This document shows positions 1 to 9,264 of a stretch of 64,000 nucleotides of DNA, piece after piece. This stretch comes from RI-153 sp963721725 (GTDB lineage: Bacteria; Chloroflexota; Anaerolineae; Caldilineales; Caldilineaceae), in the NCBI GenBank assembly GCA_963721725.1, contig CAVRLX010000033.1:165610-229609 (forward strand), given 5' to 3'. Made by a program: the position numbers and the translations under genes. Below the pieces are notes generated by a model, which saw nothing but the letters and a program-made list of their open reading frames with translations, made no database searches and was not told the DNA's origin. How positions within the stretch are numbered: position 1 is the stretch's first letter; each line of letters starts with the position of its first letter.

Positions 1-1341
1 GTCAACGCTGGCCCATCGCTGGAGAGACTGGCCTCGTTGGCGGAGCCGGTGGCAGCGGTGGACGAAGCCATCGATTATTATGCCCAGGGGTTGGACCCTA
101 GCGCGGGTGTGCGCGAGGTAAATCTGCGCGCATTACGGGTGGTGCTGGAAGAAGAAGCCCGTTTCCAAGCCGCTGTACCGGCGATAGAGAGCGGGGATGA
201 ACCAGCGGTTGGTTGGGTAAGTTGGCTTTTGGTGGCGATTACAGCGATCTTGCTTCTGGTGGGGACAGTCTGGATCGCCATTCAGTTGATTCAGGGCGCG
301 GGCCGGGACCCAGGAGAGGAAGAGGTTGAATCGTTTACCCCCAACAATCCCCAGCCAACCGATGAACCTAGTTTTGGGCCAGCGCCGTCGCCGCCCACCA
401 GCGGACAGATTGAAATCTGGCAAAATATAGTCGTCCCCAATCCGCCAGCCCAGCCCCAGACCAATAGAGACCAAGCGCCCCAGACCGCCGAAACGCACAG
501 CCAGCCCAGAGCCGCACCCCGTGAGGAAAGCGCACCGTTGCTGGATTGGATGCCGCCGCCCAATGCGCCAACGCCGCGTGCCGAGGCCGAAGAGGCCACA
601 TGGGATCGCGCGACGTGGGACGATCTGCCACAGGCCGAGGATGCTGAATCGGACGAGAACGACGAAGAGTGGGATGAAGAAGCGGAGGATGAGGAGGAGG
701 AAGCAGATTTGCCAGCGGTGATGCCTTCGACGCCACTGTCAGCTCAGCCAACAGCGCGTACCATTCCCCAGAACGGCGAACCCGCTCCGCCGCCCGCGCG
801 TAGCCGCCAGGGCGAAGCCGACGTAAGCAGCGCATTGCCCAAGATGTTTGGAGGGTTTCGGCGCAAAGATGAAGGGTCACAGCCAGAGGATCAGGTCAAC
901 GAATATACTTTCCACTACCAACACGGCATCCCCGATTACGACGAAAGCATGACGATTACGCCTGTAGGCAAAGAGGAACCGCGCTTTGGCTCATGCGGCA
1001 TGGGGATCGTCAAGGATCTTGATCCTACCTCGGTCAGCAATAACGAGGCTAGACTGCTTGACGTCTGGTTCTATGACCATGAGCAAGGGACATTGAAACA
1101 ACTGCTCATGAGCGAGGGCATGGACGGGGAAGCGCTGGCCCAGAAACAGCCCAGCCAGGGAACCGTCACCGAGGAGCCTGTGGTGGCAGCCCCCGGTGTG
1201 ACCTTTCGGCTGCTTGGCAAGAATCTGGTCATGGCCTGTAAAATTGTCGAGGCTACCTATCGGGATGGCCCAGCGGGTATGCCAGCGCCTTTCCAGAGCG
1301 TCAAAGTGGCGATGTCAATTCAGCGCAAACGTAGCAGCTAG
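1..1341 (+). CDS. Membrane-anchored acidic/proline-rich protein, 5' end outside window
   Basis: The reading frame is open from base 1, so the start lies upstream of the window; a TTG at 37 is possible but there is no reason to prefer it. The visible part has a short alpha-helical N-terminal region, one strong transmembrane helix at about residues 65-90 (counting from base 1), then about 200 residues rich in Pro, Glu, Asp and Ala with several acidic runs, and a folded-looking C-terminal domain of about 130 residues (starting near FHYQHGIPDYDE). The layout suggests a single-pass protein with a disordered linker. I do not recognise the C-terminal domain. Its stop codon overlaps the stop codon of the convergent dGTPase gene. 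Confidence 0.7.
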   Translation, partial: VNAGPSLERLASLAEPVAAVDEAIDYYAQGLDPSAGVREVNLRALRVVLEEEARFQAAVPAIESGDEPAVGWVSWLLVAITAILLLVGTVWIAIQLIQGAGRDPGEEEVESFTPNNPQPTDEPSFGPAPSPPTSGQIEIWQNIVVPNPPAQPQTNRDQAPQTAETHSQPRAAPREESAPLLDWMPPPNAPTPRAEAEEATWDRATWDDLPQAEDAESDENDEEWDEEAEDEEEEADLPAVMPSTPLSAQPTARTIPQNGEPAPPPARSRQGEADVSSALPKMFGGFRRKDEGSQPEDQVNEYTFHYQHGIPDYDESMTITPVGKEEPRFGSCGMGIVKDLDPTSVSNNEARLLDVWFYDHEQGTLKQLLMSEGMDGEALAQKQPSQGTVTEEPVVAAPGVTFRLLGKNLVMACKIVEATYRDGPAGMPAPFQSVKVAMSIQRKRSS

Positions 1342-2498
1342 ACCCGCTCTTCGGGATCATAGAGGCGCTTGTACTCTTGAATGGCATAGCGGTCGGTCAT
1401 GCCAGCAATGTAATCACAGACCACCCGGTGGAGATCGCCGCTCTCGGCCAGGCGTTGTTGAGTTTCCGGCGGCAACTGTTCGGATTCGGAAACATAGGCG
1501 TCAAACAGGGCACGCAGCGTGCGTTCCGCTTTGGCCGCCATGCGCACAACCCGATAATGGCGATAGAAATTTTTGTACAAAAAGGCCTTTAACTCAGCAT
1601 TTTCCTCAACGAGTGGGCTAGAATAGCCGACTACATTTCCCGGTAACCCACGCAGATCCGCCAGCGTCTCTACCCTATTTGCCTCTAACTTGGCCGCCGT
1701 GGCCGCAATCGTATCCGACACTTCGATCCCCACCATACGCCGGATAAAACCATAGCGCACCAGCGGCTGTGTGAGATCGGCGTCTGGCTCTGCACCCATG
1801 CTTGTTAATACACGGTGGGCAATTGCCAGTTTAGTCACGGCGCGCGCATCCAAAATCCCAGAGCGCAAGCCATCGTCCATGTCGCTGGTATTGTAGGCGA
1901 TCTCATCGGCCAGATTGCTCAATTGACATTCCAGCGTGCCTTGCTCGTTGGGGTTATAGTCGCGGGCATCCACAATGTCATAGGAAGTGTCGTGCTTCAC
2001 CACACCCTCGCGCACCTCGTAGGTCAGATTCAGGCCAGGGAAATCGGGGTAGCGCTGCTCCAAATGGGTGATGATCCGGTAAGTTTGCTTTTGGTGATCA
2101 TAGCCGCCGTGTTGGGCCATGAGGCTGTTGAGCGTCTCTTCGCCTGTATGCCCAAAGGGCGGGTGGCCGAGATCATGGGCGAGACAGATGGCCTCGGTGA
2201 GATCTTCGTTGCAGCCCAACGAGCGGGCCAGCGTGCGCCCAATCTGCGCCACTTCGACACTATGGGTCAAGCGGTTGCGGTAGTGATCGCCCTCGGAATA
2301 GACGAAAACCTGGGTCTTGTATTCCAAGCGACGAAAAGCGGTGGTGTGGATAATGCGATCACGGTCGCGCTGATACGCCGTGCGATACGGGTGTTCGTCT
2401 TCGGGGTGAGCGCGCCCGCGGCTCTGGCGGCTGGGCATGGCATAGGGGGCCAGATGTTCCTCTTCGCGGCGCTCTAATTCTTGGCGTGTCAGTTCCAT
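1338..2498 (-). CDS. dgt: Deoxyguanosinetriphosphate triphosphohydrolase-like protein (HD domain)
   Basis: 386 aa, a normal length for the dGTPase-like family, which hydrolyses dNTPs to nucleosides and triphosphate in the cytosol. The HD metal site is complete: H79 in RLTHS, H108-D109 in LAHDLGHPPFGH and D198 in NLADEIAYN. The N-terminal FRRLEYKTQVF motif is also typical. ATG start with a plausible upstream leader. The gene stands alone, convergent with the preceding gene (overlapping stop codons) and 134 bp from the B12 operon, which is read in the same direction. Exact substrate preference cannot be told from sequence; relatives prefer different dNTPs. Confidence 0.93.
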   Translation of the reverse strand: MELTRQELERREEEHLAPYAMPSRQSRGRAHPEDEHPYRTAYQRDRDRIIHTTAFRRLEYKTQVFVYSEGDHYRNRLTHSVEVAQIGRTLARSLGCNEDLTEAICLAHDLGHPPFGHTGEETLNSLMAQHGGYDHQKQTYRIITHLEQRYPDFPGLNLTYEVREGVVKHDTSYDIVDARDYNPNEQGTLECQLSNLADEIAYNTSDMDDGLRSGILDARAVTKLAIAHRVLTSMGAEPDADLTQPLVRYGFIRRMVGIEVSDTIAATAAKLEANRVETLADLRGLPGNVVGYSSPLVEENAELKAFLYKNFYRHYRVVRMAAKAERTLRALFDAYVSESEQLPPETQQRLAESGDLHRVVCDYIAGMTDRYAIQEYKRLYDPEERV

Positions 2499-2632
2499 GC
2501 GGCTGGCTCCTTGTGTGCTGGTTTACCGTGCCATTCTTTGTAAAAAGTGCTGGCGACAGTGTGAAACGTCCTCTATTTTCCCAGTATAGCGGAAAGCAGC
2601 AGCACGCCCAAGTATATTTTTCTGTACCCTGC

Positions 2633-3013
2633 CTAATCGTCCCCGGCCACAAGTTCCAGGGCAATGGGGCGGGCCTGGCTGGGCTGGGGGGCGAGACGAT
2701 GAAAGATGTACTCTTCCACAGGGCGATCCTGTTTGAGATGCTCATCCACAATCCGATCCAGCACGGCCTCGTCCACGTTGTGATACCAGATGCCGTCGGG
2801 ATAGACGGCCAAAATCGGGCCGCCGCTGCACACGCCCAGACAAGGGGTTGTGCCGCGCTTCACACGCTCCGGGTTGGTATAGCGGCCCCAATCACCCAGT
2901 TTTGCGGCCAGCCGTGCATAGAGACGCGTGGCTGCGCCTGTGGAATCACAAAAACTGCCGGTGCAAATAAAGATGTGGCGGCCATAGGCGGCCATCTGTG
3001 GTGCTTTCGCCAT
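2633..3013 (-). CDS. Thioredoxin-like [2Fe-2S] ferredoxin, cobalamin-operon type
   Basis: About 126 aa. The pattern CTGSFC near the N-terminus and PCLGVCSGGP in the middle gives four cysteines arranged as in thioredoxin-fold [2Fe-2S] ferredoxins, the family often found in cobalamin biosynthesis or import loci (sometimes called CbiW). I chose the ATG at 3013 because a GGAGG lies 11 bases upstream; a TTG at 3022 would sit almost on the ribosome binding site. It is the last gene of the minus-strand B12 operon. A likely role is electron donor for reducing cob(II)alamin before adenosylation, but this is inference from position. Confidence 0.8.
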   Translation of the reverse strand: MAKAPQMAAYGRHIFICTGSFCDSTGAATRLYARLAAKLGDWGRYTNPERVKRGTTPCLGVCSGGPILAVYPDGIWYHNVDEAVLDRIVDEHLKQDRPVEEYIFHRLAPQPSQARPIALELVAGDD

Positions 3014-3110
3014 TCGATCCAATTCCTCCGAAAAGATAAAAAGTTAACGCAGAGAAGCAGAGACTATCTTTGCGCCCTCGCGGTAAAAATCTGAGCGTCC
3101 TTGCTAGGCA

Positions 3111-3878
3111 TCATAGCCAGCGGCCCAATGCCGCCAACGACGGTTCAAAATCTGCTTCAAAGACTTCCAGCGTGAGCACGCCTGTAAAGTTCTGCTCTTT
3201 TAACAGATCCATCACCGGCGCAAGTTGTGACAGTGGCATGTGCTGCAACGACGAATGATCCCGCTCGGCCAGGCCGTGAAGGTGGATCACCCGTGTCCGC
3301 GGCAACCAGCGTTGCAGCCACGGCAGCGGATCATGTCCATCTACCCACAAATGGCCCACATCGGCACAGCGGCTCACGGGAACGGCGGCCAGCAGTGCAT
3401 CGAGAAAATCGGGGGCATAACCCTCTACATTTTCCACGGCCAGGCGGCTTGGGTCACTCACCCAAGAGGATACCCTTGCCAGGGTGTGAATGGCATTGGC
3501 CTGCCAGCGGACCAGATCGGCGGGCGGCGTCTGTGGCGAGCGCACCGTCCGCCCCGCCATGTGAAAAACATAGGCGTAAGGGTCGAGCGGCTGCGTCAAT
3601 GCGATGATGCGCTGTGTCTGGGCCAGATCAGGATGCAACAAAGCGTCTCGCGGCTGGGCGGGCAGATCTGCGGGCAGATGCACCGTATAGGTCAGCCCGC
3701 TATCGCGGCCAATCGCCGCCAATTCGCGCACCTCGGCAGCAGTGGGCAAATTAGACGGCCCGCCCGCCACCTCAAATAATACCACTTCCATATCCGCCAC
3801 ACGCCCCGCCAAATGGCGCGCGTTCTCCACAAGCCCGGCTGGGATCACATAGGAGGTTGCGCCGACGGTGAGGGTCAT
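3111..3878 (-). CDS. cbiR: CbiR-like cobamide-remodelling hydrolase (TIM-barrel, AP endonuclease 2 fold)
   Basis: 255 aa, of the xylose-isomerase-like TIM-barrel family. Acidic and histidine residues fall at the expected strand ends: E36, H68, H106, E149, D173, H176, H201 and E238, a typical metal site of this fold. Known CbiR enzymes cleave the nucleotide loop of cobamides so that the lower base can be replaced. I assign CbiR rather than a generic sugar phosphate isomerase because the gene lies between the B12 ferredoxin and the PduO-type adenosyltransferase, downstream of a BtuFCD importer and a cobalamin riboswitch. The frame is open further upstream, but the ATG at 3878 starts the family similarity. 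CbiR assignment is mainly contextual. Confidence 0.7.
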   Translation of the reverse strand: MTLTVGATSYVIPAGLVENARHLAGRVADMEVVLFEVAGGPSNLPTAAEVRELAAIGRDSGLTYTVHLPADLPAQPRDALLHPDLAQTQRIIALTQPLDPYAYVFHMAGRTVRSPQTPPADLVRWQANAIHTLARVSSWVSDPSRLAVENVEGYAPDFLDALLAAVPVSRCADVGHLWVDGHDPLPWLQRWLPRTRVIHLHGLAERDHSSLQHMPLSQLAPVMDLLKEQNFTGVLTLEVFEADFEPSLAALGRWL

Positions 3879-3969
3879 GGGAGCCTCGGATGCGTGAAAC
3901 GTAGTGCGTAATGCGTGCGGCGTGACACAACTGCAACTTGCAATTTTCCCCTTGCAACTTCCCCCATCC

Positions 3970-4533
3970 CTACGCCAGCGTATTCCACAACGGCTCTGGT
4001 ACGCCTTTTTGGTGATTTTCGTAGCGCGCCATGACGAAGAGCGCATCGGAAAGGCGGTTGAGATAGGGCAAGACCTGGGGGCCAATCGCATCTTCGCGCA
4101 CCAGGGTGGTGGCTTCGCGTTCGGCGCGGCGGCAGACGGTGCGCGCCACGTGTAGATGGGCCGATCCCGCCGAGCCACCCGGTAAAATAAAGTTCTCCAG
4201 CGGGCCAACCACGGCGGTCATTTCGTCGATGAAGGCTTCCAACACTTCTACATGGCGGGCCTCGATCTGCGGAATGGAATACTTGATCTTGTCCGCTTCC
4301 AAAAAGCAGAGATCCGACCCCAGGTGGAAAAGCTCATTTTGGATCACAGGCAACACCGCTTGCAGCCGCTCACACAGGCCAGCCGCCAGGGCCACACCCA
4401 AGCACGAGTTAAGTTCGTCCACGGTGCCATAGACCTGTACGCGCAGGGCGTCTTTGTCGACACGCTGCCCGCCGCCCAGAGAGGTGCGGCCTTCGTCGCC
4501 GTTGCGGGTGTAGATTTTGGTTAAGCGTGGCAT
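3970..4533 (-). CDS. pduO: ATP:cob(I)alamin adenosyltransferase, PduO type
   Basis: 187 aa, the usual length. It transfers the adenosyl group of ATP to cob(I)alamin to make adenosylcobalamin. Hallmarks of the PduO/MMAB family are present: the N-terminal TRNGDEGRTSLGGG loop that binds ATP, VYGTVDELNS, the RTVCRRAER helix and YLNRLSDALFVMAR near the C-terminus. It lies in the riboswitch-controlled operon after the importer genes, so imported corrinoid would be adenosylated at once. The start ATG is followed directly by the conserved PRLTKIYTRNGD, which supports it. Confidence 0.94.
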   Translation of the reverse strand: MPRLTKIYTRNGDEGRTSLGGGQRVDKDALRVQVYGTVDELNSCLGVALAAGLCERLQAVLPVIQNELFHLGSDLCFLEADKIKYSIPQIEARHVEVLEAFIDEMTAVVGPLENFILPGGSAGSAHLHVARTVCRRAEREATTLVREDAIGPQVLPYLNRLSDALFVMARYENHQKGVPEPLWNTLA

Positions 4534-4613
4534 GGATGCTCCGTTGTGGTAAACCGAGATGGGCCGTGTAGATAGATGGTTCGTTTACGCTTCATGCTGC
4601 GTGATTGTTGGCA

Positions 4614-5706
4614 CTAGACAAGCCGAGCGCGCAGGGTGGCAATCAAATGATAGAGCGAGATCGACATTTCAGTGTCTCCGTTGATGGTGGTTTGCCAGTG
4701 CAGCGGGGTATCGCCCTCACACAAGAGCCGGACCGTGGCCGCGGCGGGGACAGCCGATTGCCGCGCCATTATGATCCACGCAATACCCTTCGCGTTCCAG
4801 CGCGCGCACAGTCCACAGCGCCGCCATGCCCTCGCCATAAAGCCGGATCACGCCAGCGGTCTCACGCGCGATCCGAAACGAGCCGGAATATTGGTCAAAG
4901 GCAACGCCCTCACTGGCAAAGGTCTCCTGAAATGCGCCACTGAGCACCAGATCTTCCGGCGCGCCAGTTGCCATCTTCCCCTCCACCGAGAGCAGCCAGA
5001 GGCGGTCGGCGCTGCGCAGGGCCAGATCGAGATCGTGTGTCGAGAGCAAGATGGCGCGCCCAGTCTGGCGGGCCAGCGAACGCAACAGCCCCATGAGTTC
5101 CACACGCCGCGGCAGATCGAGAAAAGCCGTGGGTTCATCCAGCATGATCAACAACGGCTCTTGGGCCAGCGCCCGTGCCACCATGATCTTCTGGCGTTCG
5201 CCGTCGCTGAGTTCTTGCACGGGGCGATCTGCCAGCGAGACCGCGCCCACCGCCCGAATCGCCCAGCGCACCACTTCGGCATCGTGGGCGGTGAGATTGC
5301 CCCACCAATCAGTGTAGGGATGGCGGCCCAGCGCCACCAATTCTTGGGCGGAGAGATTGCCCACATCGACACGTTCGGTAAGCACAATGCTGAGGCGGCG
5401 CGCCAGTTCGCGGGCGGGTAACGCGCTCGGTTCGTCGCCGTCTAGCCAAACTTTGCCGCCCAAGGGTGGCTGTAGCCCGGCCAGCGTGCGCATAAGCGTT
5501 GATTTGCCCGCGCCGTTTGGCCCCAGCAGACAGACGAGTTCACCACGCTGCAACGAAAGGTTGAGATGGGCCGCCACTACGCCATCGGCGCGTCCGGCGT
5601 GGCGATAGCCAATGGTGAGGTCGTCGGCGCGCAGCACTTCGTCGGAGGAAATGGTGAATTGCGAATGGTGAATTGTGAATTGTGAATGGTGCGTTCTGTC
5701 TACCAT
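4614..5706 (-). CDS. btuD: Cobalamin ABC transporter ATP-binding protein (frame break near 4785)
   Basis: Cytosolic ATPase of the corrinoid importer. Walker A GPNGAGKST, signature LSDGERQKI, Walker B LLIMLDEPT and the His-loop STHD are all present. Similarity runs from 5640 to about 4790, then continues in another frame to the stop at 4614 (QSAVPAAATVRLL to the end), so one base seems wrong near 4785. The C-terminal extension after the ATPase core (about 80 residues) is longer than in E. coli BtuD. The start is uncertain: ATG at 5706 would place TTCACAATTCAC-type spacer words in the protein; a GTG at about 5628 just before LRADDLTIGY is an alternative. Confidence 0.85.
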
Positions 5707-5897
5707 CTTGACCCTTCTTACAATTTGCCTCTTTTGCAAACGCCTTTTGATCCGCAGATTTCGCAGATGAACGCAGATTTTCTCTCCTAAATTCTCTGCG
5801 AACTTCGTGCCCTCTGCGTCAAATTCATCTTCTTGCAGGAGACTCATAATCTTCCTCTTACAGTTTGCAATCGCACTTCGCACTTCGCAATTCCGCT

Positions 5898-7019
5898 TTA
5901 GCCCGCAAACGATTCGCGTAGGTTGCGTTGACGCAAGATCACCCAGACCACGACGGGCGCGCCCAGCAGCGCGGTGACAGCGTTCAGCGGCAGCGTGATC
6001 TGACTGCCCGGCAGCCCAGCCACCAAATCGGCTACAATCGCCAAAATCGCGCCCATAATGGTGACGGCAGGCAGCAGCACCCTGTGATCCGACGTGCCGA
6101 AGAGAGTGCGGCAGAGATGCGGCACGGCGATGCCCAAAAAGCCAATCGGCCCACAGAAGGCCGTGACCACACCGGCCAGCACGGCGGTGGAGGCGATGAT
6201 ACCCAGGCGGGCACGGCGTACGTTCAGGCCCAGCGAGCGGGCGTAGGTCTCGCCCAAGAGCAGCGCGTTCAGCGGCTTCATGAGCAGAAACGCGCCGGCC
6301 GATCCCAGCAAAATGCACGGGGCCAGCACATTCATCTGGCTCCACGTAACGCCGCCAAACGTGCCAAAGGTCCACGAAATGTAGGCCTGAATGCGGTCGG
6401 CAATGCTGAAATAGAGCAGCACGCTGACAAGGGCGCTGGTGGCATAGCCAAACATAAGGCCCAAAATAAGCAATGTCATGCTGTTTTGCACACGGCGCGC
6501 CACGCCCATTACCAGCAGCATTACCAACAGCGAACCGGCAATGGATGACGCCGCCGATCCCAGATCCCCGGCCATGCTGACCCCGGCCAGCATGGTGGTG
6601 CTGCCGCCAAAGCCCGCCACTGCGCCCGCCGCCAGCACCACAACCGCCACGCCCAAACTGGCCCCGGAACTAATGCCCAAAACGTAGGGGCCGGCCAGCG
6701 GATTACGGAAAAGCGTCTGCATTTGCAGCCCGCTCACCGAGAGCGCCGCCCCAGCCAGCACGGCAGTCAACGCTTTGGGCAGGCGGAACTTGAGCACAAT
6801 GTTGGCCCACGATGCCTTGGATGGCTCTGCGCCAAAGAGAATTTTCACAATCTCCGGCAGTGGGATCGAGACGGATCCCAGGGCCAGGCTGAGCAAAAAT
6901 GCCAAAATTAACAGAAGCACCAGCAGACCCAACAGCCAATAGCGACGGCGCGAAACAGAGTGCGCGGCGTCGGTTATGGTGCGAGCGGCGGAGAGGGATT
7001 GTGGATGGGAATGGGTCAT
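5898..7019 (-). CDS. btuC: Cobalamin ABC transporter permease, FecCD family
   Basis: 373 aa inner-membrane permease of the BtuC/FecCD type, with about ten hydrophobic helices after a polar N-terminus of some 30 residues. Conserved stretches include LRLPKALTAVLAGAALSVSG-like and GISSGASLG near the second and third helices and GFLGIAVPHLCR before the coupling region. I start at the ATG at 7019; the frame is open upstream into spacer words. It forms the importer with btuF and btuD under the cobalamin riboswitch. The neighbouring adenosyltransferase and CbiR favour corrinoid over iron-siderophore as substrate. Confidence 0.9.
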   Translation of the reverse strand: MTHSHPQSLSAARTITDAAHSVSRRRYWLLGLLVLLLILAFLLSLALGSVSIPLPEIVKILFGAEPSKASWANIVLKFRLPKALTAVLAGAALSVSGLQMQTLFRNPLAGPYVLGISSGASLGVAVVVLAAGAVAGFGGSTTMLAGVSMAGDLGSAASSIAGSLLVMLLVMGVARRVQNSMTLLILGLMFGYATSALVSVLLYFSIADRIQAYISWTFGTFGGVTWSQMNVLAPCILLGSAGAFLLMKPLNALLLGETYARSLGLNVRRARLGIIASTAVLAGVVTAFCGPIGFLGIAVPHLCRTLFGTSDHRVLLPAVTIMGAILAIVADLVAGLPGSQITLPLNAVTALLGAPVVVWVILRQRNLRESFAG

Positions 7020-7093
7020 TGCATGTCTCCGGGTTGCGTATTGCGTGCTATGTATTTTGTGAGATACGCAGCACGCAATACGCACTATTCGTT

Positions 7094-8336
7094 TTACTGA
7101 GTCTGCCGGTAATAGACCAACTCGTGATCGGGAAGCAGGTCCGGGTGGAAGATCTTCACCAGATCTTTGAGCACGATCTGCGGGTTGGCTGCGCCCGATT
7201 CATAGAAGGCGTTGCCACCATTTTCATTAACAAGAGCGTTGTTGTTATAGAGCGTGCCACCGTTTACAGCGGCAAAGTCACCATAGCGGTCATCGCTTGC
7301 CAGCACATCATCCACGCTAAACCAAAAAGCGCTGTCCGGGTTGATCCAGTAATCGGCCTCAGCCGCCTTGTCGAAGACGGCTTCAAAATCCAGCGGGATG
7401 CTGCCCACATCGCCTTCGTCCGCCCACAGATAGGCGGCGCCGGCGTCGGTCAGCAGTTGGGCGGTGTAGCTCTTGCCGCCAGAGACATACCAGGTACCAT
7501 TATAGACACTGCCCACCAGCACCGTGGGCTTGCTCTCTACACTGGCGGCCAACGCTGCCACTTCGTTATACTCCGTGACAACGTTGTCGAAGATAGTGGT
7601 GGCCTCTCCCTCTTTGTTAAAAAAGAAGGCCAGGAATTTCATCCATTCGGTGCGGCCCAGGGGAACCTGTTCCACAAAATCCCCGTTGAGCACCACCGGC
7701 ACGCCTGCCTCTAGCAGCACGGGATGGGTGTCATAGTCGGGAATGCCCGTGCCATAGGTCATGACCAGATCCGGCTCTAGATCGAGCACGGATTCCAGGT
7801 TGATGGATGAACCGCTGCCCACCTCAATCACGGCATCAGCGGCGATCCGCTCCTGCACGGCGGCGGTGGTGGTCCACAACAGGCTGTCGATGGCAACGAG
7901 ACTATCTAACACACCCAGGCTTTCCAGGTGGGGCAGATAGGTGGTAGAGAGGGCGATGATACTCTGCACCGGCACGTCCATGACCAGGGCATCGGCGTAG
8001 CCTTCGGGGGCGGGTGTGCCACACTGCACCAGCACATATTGGAAGCTCTCCTGCCGCGCCCTGCCAGGGGTTGGTCACGGTGACCACTTTGTAGTTGTTG
8101 AAGTATTCCACTTCAAAACCGCTGGCATACGCTACGGTGGCTTTCTGCGGGAAATAATCCACAGCCGCGTCATAGCTTTCCACACAGCCGTCGGTGAGAT
8201 TGGCCGATAGTGCGACGCTCTCCCCGGCCACGGTGGGGGCTTGGGAGGCAGGCGCGGGGGCAACAGACACGGGAACAGCGCAGCCGGCCAGAATGGTGAT
8301 GACAAGTGCAAGGGTAATAAAACGAAGACGTGACAC
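7094..8336 (-). CDS. btuF: Cobalamin/corrinoid-binding lipoprotein (frame break near 8060)
   Basis: Periplasmic-binding-protein domain of the Fhu/Btu type. The N-terminus has a lipoprotein signal with lipobox LAGC after a hydrophobic run; GTG at 8336 is chosen because AGGAG lies seven bases upstream. Similarity moves from one frame to another at about 8058-8062 (NPWQGA, then QESFQYVLVQCG), consistent with one extra base. The rest carries typical pieces such as the YLPHLESLG and LEPDLVMTYGTG segments. First gene of the operon after the riboswitch and terminator; it would deliver corrinoid to BtuCD. With the frame corrected the protein is about 413 aa. Confidence 0.87.
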
Positions 8337-8377
8337 GAATTTTCTCCTATGTGTTGAAAAAGGTTGACCCAATATTA

Positions 8378-8441
8378 GGTGCGACGCACTCGCCACGGGT
8401 AGATTGGTTGTGAAAAGCTTGGGTGGCAAGTGCGTCGCACC
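8378..8441. repeat. 64-bp palindromic element
   Basis: Arms of 19 bases at 8378-8396 and 8423-8441 are inverted copies with one mismatch, starting GGTGCGACGCACT and ending AGTGCGTCGCACC. It lies between the riboswitch terminator and btuF, so it would fold in the leader RNA. It resembles a dispersed REP-like palindrome; another 64-bp palindrome with unrelated sequence lies at 35,051. Confidence 0.7.
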
Positions 8442-8461
8442 CTCGACCTGCATAGATAACC

Positions 8462-8495
8462 AAAATAAAATGCCCGATCCAGGTTGGATCGGGCA
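8462..8495 (-). terminator. Rho-independent terminator downstream of the cobalamin riboswitch
   Basis: Perfect 9-bp stem GCCCGATCC / GGATCGGGC (8473-8481 and 8487-8495) with a 5-base loop. On the minus strand it is followed by ATTTTATTTT. It sits between the aptamer and btuF and is the likely expression platform: with cobalamin bound, transcription would stop here. Confidence 0.85.
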
Positions 8496-8534
8496 CGGGC
8501 TATCGCAATTGAAAGCGCACAAAAAGGTCGCTAT

Positions 8535-8710
8535 CGCTTGCTCCCACCCAGATCCCCGAGGTGTACTGGAGCGCAGTGAAAGCGGTCGACCTGGCTTGGG
8601 AAGGTGACGAGCACCTTGCCCTTACAGTTGCGGGACAGCGTCGGACTTGCACCGACTTCGCCTTTATGCCCTGGCATCCGGGCCATGGGCACATTCACTG
8701 AGCAAGATTT
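8535..8710 (-). promoter_or_regulatory. Cobalamin (B12) riboswitch
   Basis: Reading the minus strand, the leader contains the B12-box core GTCGGTGCAAGTCC (about 8643-8656), then GACGCTGTCCCGCAACTGTA, and further on AAGCCAGGTCGACC (about 8584-8598), the three conserved blocks of the cobalamin riboswitch in the right order and spacing. It precedes btuF-btuC-btuD-pduO-cbiR-ferredoxin and is followed by an intrinsic terminator, so uptake is probably shut off by adenosylcobalamin or a related cobamide. The aptamer ends are approximate. Confidence 0.93.
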
Positions 8711-8875
8711 GGTTGTGGGCGAAGCATAGCAGGGGTGAATATAATTTGTCAAAGTGAATGAGGGTTGCAAAATGCGCGATGGTATAGAATTTTCTACCCA
8801 CAACCCGTCACCTTTTGAGGAATTCCCGGAACTCTGGCATACTCTCCCCACAAAGTGCAAGCCAAGGAGAGCGGA

Positions 8876-9175
8876 ATGCCCATTTACGAATACACCTGTC
8901 AAGCATGTGGAGAGACCTTCGATCACCTGTGGGCCTCTGTCTCGGCGGCGGAGAAGGCGAGCGGCGCGCCGTTGGCCTGTCCGCACTGTGAGAGTGCCGA
9001 GACCCGGCGCATTGTTTCGCGGGTGGCGGTGTTGGGCGAGTTGGGCGGGCTGACCCCCGGCGAGGCACACGGCGCGCGCGCTCAGGAGGAACGCAAAGCG
9101 TCTTTTACGTCCAAAGATCAGATTCAACAGTTGCAGAGCAGCCGCGAATCAAAACGGCTGAGCGGAGAGAACTGA
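8876..9175 (+). CDS. FmdB-type zinc ribbon protein
   Basis: 99 aa. The N-terminal MPIYEYTCQACGETFDHL and a second CPHC pair about 30 residues later form the CxxC...CxxC zinc ribbon of the FmdB/regulatory-protein family; the rest is polar and probably disordered. ATG at 8876 has AAGGAGAG just upstream and begins exactly at the conserved MP.YEY start. Divergent from the B12 operon. FmdB proteins were first linked to amidase gene regulation, but most have no known role. Confidence 0.9.
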   Translation: MPIYEYTCQACGETFDHLWASVSAAEKASGAPLACPHCESAETRRIVSRVAVLGELGGLTPGEAHGARAQEERKASFTSKDQIQQLQSSRESKRLSGEN

Positions 9176-9264
9176 GCGTTCAGATCTGCACACAACGATA
9201 CATGGCTCCATCGCCACCTAATCACCCAATCGCTATCTCCACTTACGCTAAACCAAGAACCCTT

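Noticed and set aside
4717..6375. A single 552-residue ABC permease-ATPase fusion on the minus strand
   Set aside because: The first part is an out-of-frame reading of btuC and spacer; only the later part has ATPase similarity.
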